Below are positions 1 through 5,300 of a stretch of 7,875 nt of DNA, one piece after another (positions within the stretch are counted from its first letter, which is position 1; each line of letters begins with the position of its first letter). The notes under the pieces were generated by a model. The model worked only from the letters and a program-made list of their open reading frames with translations. It searched no databases and was not told the DNA's origin. Source of the DNA: Verrucomicrobiota bacterium. Its GTDB lineage: Bacteria; Verrucomicrobiota; Kiritimatiellia; Kiritimatiellales; Pontiellaceae. The DNA is taken from contig DOEU01000012.1 in assembly GCA_003532555.1 (NCBI GenBank), positions 1-7,875 of the forward strand, in the 5' to 3' direction. Made by a program: the position numbers and the translations under genes.

Positions 1-212
1 CCCGGTGTATCTAAAAAAACCAATTGTCCCTTTGACTCACTTAAAATCACCCGAATCACGTTCCGTGTCGTCTGAACGCGATCACTAACAATGCTCACTT
101 TCTCGCCAACCATGCCATTCAATAATGTAGACTTACCCACATTCGTCTGCCCCACAATCGCCACCAAACCCGAACGATACACAACCTCTTCATTAGCTTC
201 CTCATTCATCAT
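1..212 (-). CDS. era: GTPase Era, N-terminal part (gene cut by window start)
   Basis: Era is a Ras-like GTPase that binds the 3' end of 16S rRNA and helps mature the 30S subunit. Only the first 70 codons lie here; the rest of the G domain and the C-terminal KH domain are off the left edge. Visible are the P-loop GQTNVGKST (residues 21-29), the Era-type switch I region [13 protein letters not shown] (39-51) and the start of the G3 motif, LDTPG (67-71, the last residue incomplete). The KVSIVSxxxQTTR context separates Era from Der and other TRAFAC GTPases. There are two adjacent ATG codons, at 212-210 and 209-207; a modest GGTAGG lies 8 nt upstream of the first. The P-loop has Thr where the family usually has Pro (GRPNVGKS). 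The gene diverges from the foldase gene at 310. Family assignment is firm; the exact start is ambiguous by one codon. Confidence 0.93.
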   Translation of the reverse strand, partial: MMNEEANEEVVYRSGLVAIVGQTNVGKSTLLNGMVGEKVSIVSDRVQTTRNVIRVILSESKGQLVFLDTP

Positions 213-309
213 GTTCAAAACCTACCACAAGACAACCAATCGTATAAAACCTTTGCCTTCTCTCTTTTCACCATTGCCACTCCTATCCGCATGCAGTAGT
301 TTTTACCAA
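213..309. promoter_or_regulatory. Divergent spacer between era and the foldase gene
   Basis: This 97-bp stretch lies between two divergent start codons and should carry promoters for both. On the plus side TTGCCA (274-279) is a possible -35, but no good -10 follows at 17 bp. On the minus side a TATACG element falls in the TTTTATACGATTGG context, without a convincing -35. No hairpin or clear operator was seen. The foldase reading frame stays open through this spacer and into era, but that extension is antisense to era and is not taken as coding here. Confidence 0.35.
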
Positions 310-1302
310 ATGAAGACACAAGCACCCATTCGCAAACACCTACTCATCCTTCTCAGCATACCCACGCTACACTATGCCCAAACCTCCCAACTAGCCAAAC
401 AACCCATTCCCATCGATGGGTACGCCGCAAAAGTAAACGAAACCATCATTACGCGAAGTGATGTAAGATCAGCCATGGCATCCATTCTTCCCCAACTTTA
501 TCGCCGTTTTCAAGGAGCCGCACTCGAACAACAACTGGAACAAGCTTATCTCAACGCACGAGAACAACTGATTGACCAAGCGCTCATCGTCGCAGATTTT
601 GAATCAAGTGGCGGGCAAATTCCTGACTATTACGTCAAAAATGAAATCGACCGCATCATTCGCGATCGATTTAACGGAGAAACTTCACAGTTCGAAGAGA
701 CGCTTGCCGCCGAACAGATTACCTACGACGACTACCTCGAAAAAACGCGACGTAACATCAGCGCCTCCATGCTGATCCAAGAAAAAGTCAACCAACGCGC
801 CCGTATTTCTCCGGAAACCATCCGTATCACCTACGAATCCAAACGGTATGACTATCTCATTCCTGAAAAAATTCGTCACAGTATCATTCTATTACACTGT
901 GGAAGCACACCCGAAGAACGAACTCTAAAAACTGAAACCGCCGAACAAGTGTTGCAAAAAATTGAAGCCGGTGAAGACTTCAACACCCTCGCTCAAGAAT
1001 TTTCTGAAGGCGCCCGTGCCGACCAAGGCGGGGCATTTCCATGGCTCCAGCTCAAAGACATCGATCCCTCATTGCACTTTCACCTAAACCAACTCAAAAC
1101 TGGTCAACACAGTTCCATCGTTACAAACGAAGACCGTCTACTCATTCTCAAAGTTGATGCCCGCCGCAACGCATCCTATCAACCCTTCTCCGAAGTGCGT
1201 GAAGCCATTAAAGAAAATCTCACCACCCTTGAACGCGAACGCCTTTATAAAAACTGGATGAAACGACTCAAAGAAGAACACTACATTCGCCGCTACGATT
1301 AA
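310..1302 (+). CDS. Secreted SurA/PpiC-type peptidyl-prolyl isomerase and chaperone
   Basis: This is a 330-residue exported foldase of the SurA/PrsA/parvulin class. Such proteins hold and isomerise unfolded secreted or outer-membrane proteins outside the inner membrane. Residues 1-23 form a Sec signal peptide: a basic N-region (KTQAPIRKH), a hydrophobic core (LLILLSIPTL) and a likely cut after HYA. Residues 36-165 resemble the SurA N-terminal chaperone domain, with AAKVNETIITRSDV near the front and a Q/E-rich helical stretch. Residues 188-284 form a PpiC rotamase domain, including EDFNTLAQEFSEG and the DQGGAFPWL loop. The tail (290-330) returns to the chaperone fold. ATG at 310 was chosen because it gives this signal peptide. 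The frame is open further upstream: ATG at 211 would give a second, lipobox-like leader (LSAC), so a lipoprotein form is possible. There is no Shine-Dalgarno at 310. E. coli SurA has two PpiC domains; only one is present here. Confidence 0.88.
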   Translation: MKTQAPIRKHLLILLSIPTLHYAQTSQLAKQPIPIDGYAAKVNETIITRSDVRSAMASILPQLYRRFQGAALEQQLEQAYLNAREQLIDQALIVADFESSGGQIPDYYVKNEIDRIIRDRFNGETSQFEETLAAEQITYDDYLEKTRRNISASMLIQEKVNQRARISPETIRITYESKRYDYLIPEKIRHSIILLHCGSTPEERTLKTETAEQVLQKIEAGEDFNTLAQEFSEGARADQGGAFPWLQLKDIDPSLHFHLNQLKTGQHSSIVTNEDRLLILKVDARRNASYQPFSEVREAIKENLTTLERERLYKNWMKRLKEEHYIRRYD

Positions 1303-1697
1303 TCCAACGGATCCACCCGTTTACGCAACCGTTTCTGATCCCCCCGGCGCGTCTTATTCTCTAACATCTTTGCCTTCGCTCGTCGCGACCGCCGCCGCTT
1401 CTGGCGCCGTACCTTCTCTATCTCCTGCTGGCGTTTACTATATGCGCCTTCCCGACACTCCAATATCCGCTCATACAACTCTCGCCGTGCCCAAAATCGA
1501 TTATCCGCCTGCGAACGCGTCTTCTGACACCTCACCTCCAGCTCTCCATAAATAAGCTGCACACACGAAGACGTCTTATTCATCTTCTGACCACCTCGAC
1601 CCGACCCCCGGATAAAATGCTCCTCTAAAGAATCTTCATCAATACCCAACTCAGCCATCTCTTTTTTCAATCGATTCCATTTTTCAATAGTAATCAT
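1299..1697 (-). CDS. Stand-alone GGQ-domain release-factor-like protein (ribosome rescue type)
   Basis: This 132-residue protein carries the class I release factor catalytic domain without the codon-recognition domains. The GGQ motif is at residues 35-37 within GSGRGGQKMNKTSS, followed by CVQLIYGELEV and TRSQADNR. In this superfamily the Gln positions water for peptidyl-tRNA hydrolysis in the ribosomal A site. The C-terminus (about 88-132) is a long Lys/Arg-rich helix (for example RRQKRRRSRRAKAK), as in ArfB/YaeJ and the mitochondrial C12orf65 (MTRFR) proteins. In ArfB that tail enters the empty mRNA channel of stalled ribosomes. The NKTSSCVQL and QTRS-like positions look closer to the C12orf65/RF-like group than to ArfB proper. 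Rescue of stalled ribosomes is therefore inferred from family. The ATG at 1697 has only weak A-rich sequence as a binding site; a GGAG lies 17 nt upstream, too far to be typical. Its stop overlaps the foldase stop by 4 bp. Confidence 0.85.
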   Translation of the reverse strand: MITIEKWNRLKKEMAELGIDEDSLEEHFIRGSGRGGQKMNKTSSCVQLIYGELEVRCQKTRSQADNRFWARRELYERILECREGAYSKRQQEIEKVRRQKRRRSRRAKAKMLENKTRRGDQKRLRKRVDPLD

Positions 1698-1767
1698 AGT
1701 TTCTTTTTACGCATCTCCATCCCGCTTCGCAATTGATTAATTCATCCACAACCCACATACTTTGATT
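1698..1767. promoter_or_regulatory. Divergent spacer between the GGQ-protein and CPBP protease genes
   Basis: Two genes start outward from this 70-bp spacer. On the plus strand TTGATT (1733-1738), 17 bp, then CATACT (1756-1761) is a plausible sigma-70-like pair. It would start transcription at about the ATG at 1768, meaning a leaderless mRNA. On the minus strand TTGCGA, 17 bp, then TAAAAA is a similar weak pair just before the ATG at 1697. All matches are about 4 of 6 positions per box, so this is a suggestion only. Confidence 0.3.
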
Positions 1768-2574
1768 ATGAATATATCGTACCCTATATACCAAATCTTG
1801 GCAGGAACCCTACTTATTGTCGGATCTATTATTCTTCTATTTATGATAAAAAGTTTCAAAAAAAAACTCCACCTTACCCCTGAAAAAACCGCGCGCCTTG
1901 AACAACGTGCTTGGTCAAATCGCGCCCTCGCCAATCTACTCATCAGCTGGTTTTTCCTATACTTACTCGCCGCGGGTATCGGTTCTCTTTTCTATGAAGA
2001 TCAGCTTCCAAAGGTTCGCCTCATCCTCACATACATCATGTACATCCTCATCGGTGCTCAAATCATTCACACCCGACAAACCCATTCATCCAACAAATCA
2101 TTCGGACTAGCTAAAAGCAACCTACCTCAACTTCGCTGGGCAATTCCACTCTACCTCGCGTTTCTACCCCTACTCGCACTCGTCGCCATTCTCAATAAAA
2201 TCTGCTTCAGCGGAATCTTGCATATCGAAATTGAGCATCAAGCCATCACTCAACACATGAACGAACTAACAGAAACCCTGCACCGAATCTACATAGCAAC
2301 TGCAATTCTCATCGCTCCCCTCTATGAAGAAATTCTCTTTCGCGGTATCCTGTTTCCCAAGATCATCCAAAAAACCGGACTTATCAACGCTCTTATAATC
2401 ACATCGCTACTCTTTGCCGCTCTGCACTTTCACATACCCGCACTTTTACCCCTCTTCGCCTTATCCACCTTACTTTCGCTTGTATACTGGTGGAGTGGAT
2501 CCCTCTGGAACTGCATCGTCATACACATGCTCTTCAACGCCGGCTCAATCGCTTTTCTAATAGCCAGTAACTAA
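1768..2574 (+). CDS. CPBP-family intramembrane metalloprotease (CAAX/Abi type)
   Basis: This is a 268-residue multi-pass membrane protein with the three CPBP (Abi, CAAX protease-like) signatures near the C-terminus. They are EEILFR (Glu187, Glu188, Arg192), the FxxxH of FAALHF (His220), and HMLFN (His253, Asn257). In the Rce1/CPBP family these Glu and His residues form the metal-dependent active site inside the membrane. Hydrophobic spans include about 6-28, 55-75, 86-100, 125-143, 178-187 and four or so more to the end. The substrate cannot be told: bacterial members range from bacteriocin-immunity proteins to uncharacterised proteases. ATG at 1768 was chosen; a TTG at 1762 in the same frame would add two residues. 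Neither has a Shine-Dalgarno. The His/Thr/Leu-rich, C-rich coding sequence fits the strand skew of the region. The gene stops 5 bp short of the converging hexokinase stop. Confidence 0.87.
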   Translation: MNISYPIYQILAGTLLIVGSIILLFMIKSFKKKLHLTPEKTARLEQRAWSNRALANLLISWFFLYLLAAGIGSLFYEDQLPKVRLILTYIMYILIGAQIIHTRQTHSSNKSFGLAKSNLPQLRWAIPLYLAFLPLLALVAILNKICFSGILHIEIEHQAITQHMNELTETLHRIYIATAILIAPLYEEILFRGILFPKIIQKTGLINALIITSLLFAALHFHIPALLPLFALSTLLSLVYWWSGSLWNCIVIHMLFNAGSIAFLIASN

Positions 2575-2579
2575 TAGAT

Positions 2580-3806
2580 TTAGAACGCCGCCATCGCAGC
2601 GCCCACTGCCGGTGAATCCACCACCTGTTTCATTTCAAACGCACAATCATATGGCATCAATAATGAACGTAAATATGCATTCGTTTGCGCCGCTAATCTC
2701 GGCGTGCGATAAAATGTCGAACCATCCGTATTCACGCAAATTGGCGCCGCACTGGCTGTCCGATCAAACACCATCGCTGCCGCAATATTCACCGCCGAAA
2801 AAAACGACGCCCGATCGACTAATGCCTCAAAAATTCGCAACATCACCCGCTCATCTTTCTCCGCCAATCCACATAGCGATTCGGCTTCCCCCGCCAAGCG
2901 CATCGACAAAGAAACCGTATCCAATTCACGCCACTGCTCAATCTTCGCCGCGCCCTTCTCCGAAAACAGACTCTCTTGCGCTGCCTGTTGCATCGCAACC
3001 AACGTCAACGGACCCAAATAGGCCCCCGAAACTGCCTTCTCAAACCGATACTGCCCTCGATTCGGCTGCAATGAATCAAACCGATCATCCACCGCCGAAC
3101 AAGGCCATGCCGCAAAATTGCCTGACTCCATATTAATAATCTGCCCGCCATACAAACAGGCACAATTTGTTCCCGTCCCCAGAATAAAACCCACAAACTG
3201 CTCCGCACCAAAAGCCCGACCTACCGAACATCCCGCCAACAGCGTCGCCGTTGTATCATTCAACACCGTCACCGATTTGCGCCCCGCTCCCCGCTGCTCC
3301 AACGCCGCCACTAAATCCGCACCTACATACGTACCCACCATCTCCGGAATTTGAATCTCTTTAGTCCAACGCAATAAACGCCCATCTCGATTGGGTGAAA
3401 TTTCTGCCGGATAAGAAAAACAGAATCCAATGCGATCAAACCGCTCCGCCACCGGCAATAACCCCGTACAAATTGCCTCATAAAAATCTTCCGCCGATAC
3501 CTCTTCATCCCGACCTGGCATCGCCCGCTTTACCACATGATCTAACTTTACCTGACCCCTCGCATCTACTCCTGCCAAACCCGTACGTAAATTCGTCCCT
3601 CCTGCATCCACAAACGCAACTGTTCCCTCAACGCCTTCGGCCAACGGCGAAAGATAGGTCGGCAACATTGCCAACGAACTCGACGTACCTGTCAAACCTG
3701 CCTCCATCTCCAGACGAAAAGCCTCTAGCATTTCCCCTCCATCATATGCACCCGCAGAAAGCCCTTGCTCCATCAACCACGAATCAATCTGTTTATATTC
3801 AATCAT
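2580..3806 (-). CDS. Eukaryote-type hexokinase (ATP-dependent hexose kinase)
   Basis: This 408-residue cytoplasmic kinase should phosphorylate glucose or related hexoses at C6 using ATP, feeding glycolysis. The motifs follow the eukaryotic hexokinase family, not the bacterial ROK/glucokinase type. They are: phosphate-1 loop DAGGTNLR (67-74); sugar-binding GFCFSYP (127-133) and LLRWTKE (144-150); catalytic Asp184 in VLNDTTAT; phosphate-2 loop ILGTGTN (208-214); substrate-contacting Glu227 in NMESGN; EKAVSGAYLG (256-265); and the adenosine-side NTDGSTFYRTPR (359-370) with PAVGAAMAA near the end. All catalytic positions I can check are present. It is somewhat shorter than the usual 440-480 residues of eukaryotic single-unit enzymes. 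ATG at 3806 overlaps the end of rlmH by 8 bp (ATGATTGA), with AAGGG about 13 nt upstream, so translation is probably coupled. It is the last gene of the cluster. Which sugar is preferred cannot be read from sequence. Confidence 0.92.
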   Translation of the reverse strand: MIEYKQIDSWLMEQGLSAGAYDGGEMLEAFRLEMEAGLTGTSSSLAMLPTYLSPLAEGVEGTVAFVDAGGTNLRTGLAGVDARGQVKLDHVVKRAMPGRDEEVSAEDFYEAICTGLLPVAERFDRIGFCFSYPAEISPNRDGRLLRWTKEIQIPEMVGTYVGADLVAALEQRGAGRKSVTVLNDTTATLLAGCSVGRAFGAEQFVGFILGTGTNCACLYGGQIINMESGNFAAWPCSAVDDRFDSLQPNRGQYRFEKAVSGAYLGPLTLVAMQQAAQESLFSEKGAAKIEQWRELDTVSLSMRLAGEAESLCGLAEKDERVMLRIFEALVDRASFFSAVNIAAAMVFDRTASAAPICVNTDGSTFYRTPRLAAQTNAYLRSLLMPYDCAFEMKQVVDSPAVGAAMAAF

Positions 3807-4281
3807 TATGATACGGATGCCCTTCTACAATCATAGCGCCGCGATAGAGTGCCTCCAATAAAACCAAACGCGCGACTCCGCCCGCCATCACCAAATCCGA
3901 CAAAGACCACAACTCATCTGCCCGTGCCCGCACCGCTTCCGAAAATCCATACGCCCCACCAATCGCAAAAATCAATCGACCCCTACCGCTCAACAATTCC
4001 GATCCACCTCGTGCAAGCTCCAATAATTTTACCACATCAGCCGTCTTTCTTCGCGATCCCCGCTCATCACAAACCACCAAAAAATCATCCACCCGAACCT
4101 GCTTTAAAAATGCCTTCCCCTCTCGCATCTGGGCTTGATTTTCAAACCCACTCCGCACTTTTTCCAGTCGATACGAAACCACATCCACCTTCACCAAAGC
4201 CAACCGATCGGCATACACCTTTTCGGCCATCTCCAGTGCCCGCGGTCGCACCCGGCCTGGAACCCAAACGACTACCTTCAA
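3799..4281 (-). CDS. rlmH: RlmH, 23S rRNA pseudouridine-1915 N3-methyltransferase
   Basis: RlmH is a small SPOUT-fold, SAM-dependent enzyme that methylates pseudouridine 1915 in helix 69 of 23S rRNA on assembled ribosomes. The 160-residue length is normal. Family landmarks are FLVVCDERG (67-75), IFAIGGAYGFSEAVRARAD (104-122), the SLSDLVMAGGVARLVLLEALYR stretch from 126 (knot and SAM-binding region), and GHPYH (154-158), the conserved C-terminal end. The start is a TTG at 4281, directly after the TAG of the upstream gene and in the same frame. It gives MKVVVW, which matches the usual beta-1 start of RlmH, and a GGGAG sits 8 nt upstream. The next ATG (residue 18) would delete beta-1. The 3' end overlaps the hexokinase start. 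Function is secure; the TTG start is well supported but not proven. Confidence 0.94.
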   Translation of the reverse strand: MKVVVWVPGRVRPRALEMAEKVYADRLALVKVDVVSYRLEKVRSGFENQAQMREGKAFLKQVRVDDFLVVCDERGSRRKTADVVKLLELARGGSELLSGRGRLIFAIGGAYGFSEAVRARADELWSLSDLVMAGGVARLVLLEALYRGAMIVEGHPYHND

Positions 4282-4590
4282 CTACAACTCTCCCTCACGT
4301 AACACCTTCACAGAAGCCAACTTATCCTCTATCGTCTGCACTCGATCAATTCGAGTCCCCACCTTAACCGTAGTATGCACCCGAGGTGCCCCCATCTTAT
4401 GCACCCGATCATGGCACGCTTTCACCGCCGTAAAAACCGTATCCCACTCGCCTTCAATCGCCGTTCCATTCGGTCCCGGAACCTGTTTTAAACCCGCTTC
4501 TTCAATAACTTCACCACACGCCGCCACATACGCCGACAACGAAACTCCTACGCCAATCGGTACCACACACACATCCACAATCACATGCAT
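4282..4590 (-). CDS. MTH1187/YqgV-family thiamine-binding protein
   Basis: This 102-residue protein belongs to the UPF0045/Thiamine_BP family (MTH1187, YqgV; related to each half of YkoF). The fold is a ferredoxin-like alpha/beta sandwich that oligomerises, and members have been shown or proposed to bind thiamine or related molecules. Family features are the first strand MHVIVDVCVVPIG (1-13), the helix SLSAYVAACGEVIEEAG, and the signature GTAIEGEWDTVFTAVKACH (42-60) with HTTVKVGTRID (72-82) following. It has no catalytic residues and its cellular role is not well defined. A clear AGGGG, overlapping the upstream stop codon, lies 7 nt before the ATG. It sits 11 bp after the HTH-EIIA gene and abuts rlmH with no spacer, so it is co-transcribed. 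I see no thiamine riboswitch near it. Confidence 0.87.
   Translation of the reverse strand: MHVIVDVCVVPIGVGVSLSAYVAACGEVIEEAGLKQVPGPNGTAIEGEWDTVFTAVKACHDRVHKMGAPRVHTTVKVGTRIDRVQTIEDKLASVKVLREGEL
4290..4296 (-). promoter_or_regulatory. Shine-Dalgarno site for rlmH (GAGGGAG)
   Basis: On the minus strand GAGGGAG lies inside the last codons of the upstream thiamine-binding gene and ends 8 nt before the TTG at 4281. It is the main argument for a TTG start of rlmH, and it indicates re-initiation or coupling at the TAG|TTG junction. Confidence 0.6.
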
Positions 4591-4601
4591 TTTAAAACCC
4601 C

Positions 4602-5237
4602 TTAATCCATCAATAACGTAATCACCGCCGCCGGATCTTTCAAACTCAACAACTCCTCACGTACCGGTGCATCCTTCAACCGCGAACTGATCGACGAAAG
4701 CATCCGTAAATATTCTGTATGCTGATCCGCCCGTGCCGCTAACATACAAACAATCTTAACCGGCGCTCCATCCAGTGAATCATAATCCTTAATTCCCTTT
4801 TTACACACCGCCACTGCCATAATTAAATCACTAACGGCATCGCTCCGTACATGAGGAACGCCCACACCAAATCCAATCCCCGTACTCATTAACCGCTCAC
4901 GTTCTAACATCCCGTTCCTCAGTACCGCCACATTTCGAACCTCTGGCGCACGCGACAACGAATCGATTAGCTGACCCAACACGCCCGCCTTATTCCCCTC
5001 CGGCAACAACAAAACTCGCTCCGCCGTCATCACCGAAGGAACCGCATGCTTATCCACCGCTGAGCCCTGCCCCTTCAAGCGATCATTCACCCACTTCTCA
5101 ATATCTGCACTCTTGAACCGCCACGTCGTGCCAATCTTACCGCCAGGCAAATCCCCTTTTTGCGCCCACTCATAAACCGTACGCTCCGAAACCCGTAAAT
5201 AAGCAGCCACTTCCTCAATCGTCATAATTTCATGCAT
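4602..5237 (-). CDS. Excisionase-type HTH domain fused to a PTS EIIA (fructose/PtsN-type) domain
   Basis: This is a 211-residue two-domain protein. Residues 5-54 form a winged HTH of the excisionase/MerR-like DNA-binding family: MTIEEVAAYLRVSERTVYEWAQKG, then the wing LPGGKIGTTWRF and IEKWVNDRL. Residues about 71-211 are a PTS EIIA type-2 domain. The phospho-acceptor is His129 in GIGFGVGVPHVRSD, which matches the GIAIPH-type active site, followed by DYDSLDGAPVKIVCMLAA and an EYLRMLSSIS stretch. There is no EIIB or EIIC, so transport is unlikely. By analogy with PtsN, phosphorylation of His129 probably signals carbon, nitrogen or energy status and could set the activity of the HTH; this is inference. 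I recall similar fusions in chlamydial genomes. ATG at 5237 has GGAG 11 nt upstream; ATG at 5225 is an alternative. It may regulate its own operon, which includes the hexokinase. Confidence 0.9.
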   Translation of the reverse strand: MHEIMTIEEVAAYLRVSERTVYEWAQKGDLPGGKIGTTWRFKSADIEKWVNDRLKGQGSAVDKHAVPSVMTAERVLLLPEGNKAGVLGQLIDSLSRAPEVRNVAVLRNGMLERERLMSTGIGFGVGVPHVRSDAVSDLIMAVAVCKKGIKDYDSLDGAPVKIVCMLAARADQHTEYLRMLSSISSRLKDAPVREELLSLKDPAAVITLLMD

Positions 5238-5284
5238 AAACTAAAATTCTCCGTAACAAATCACAAATGTTGCAATCAAACCGT

Positions 5285-5300
5285 ATAGATTTCAATCTAT
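5285..5300. repeat. Short inverted repeat over the pabBC stop codon
   Basis: ATAGATT and AATCTAT are perfect 7-bp arms around a 2-nt centre, overlapping the TAG of pabBC. On the minus strand this could form an AT-rich hairpin between pabBC and the EIIA gene. No T-tract follows, so it is not a convincing terminator. It may be an operator, a weak RNA-processing hairpin, or chance. Confidence 0.35.

Noticed and set aside
91..309. In-frame extension of the foldase gene back to 91
   Set aside because: It runs antisense through the conserved era P-loop region and lacks family similarity; the signal peptide from ATG 310 fits better.
1768..2574. CPBP ('Abi') protein as a phage-defence abortive infection gene
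   Set aside because: The Abi name is historical; no toxin, nuclease, integrase or other defence gene lies beside it, and its neighbours are housekeeping genes.
2612..3136. Open plus-strand frame of 174 codons
   Set aside because: Antisense to conserved hexokinase motifs; Pro/Ser/Thr-rich product with no fold, a by-product of the G-poor + strand.
3395..3811. Open plus-strand frame of 138 codons
   Set aside because: Antisense to the hexokinase N-terminus including the phosphate-1 loop; Pro-rich low-complexity translation.
3849..4367. Open plus-strand frame of 172 codons
   Set aside because: Antisense to rlmH and the thiamine-binding gene; Pro/His-rich translation with no recognisable domain.
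4602..5237. Excisionase-like HTH as a sign of an integrated element
   Set aside because: The HTH is fused to an EIIA domain in a housekeeping operon; no integrase, att repeats or compositional break is seen.
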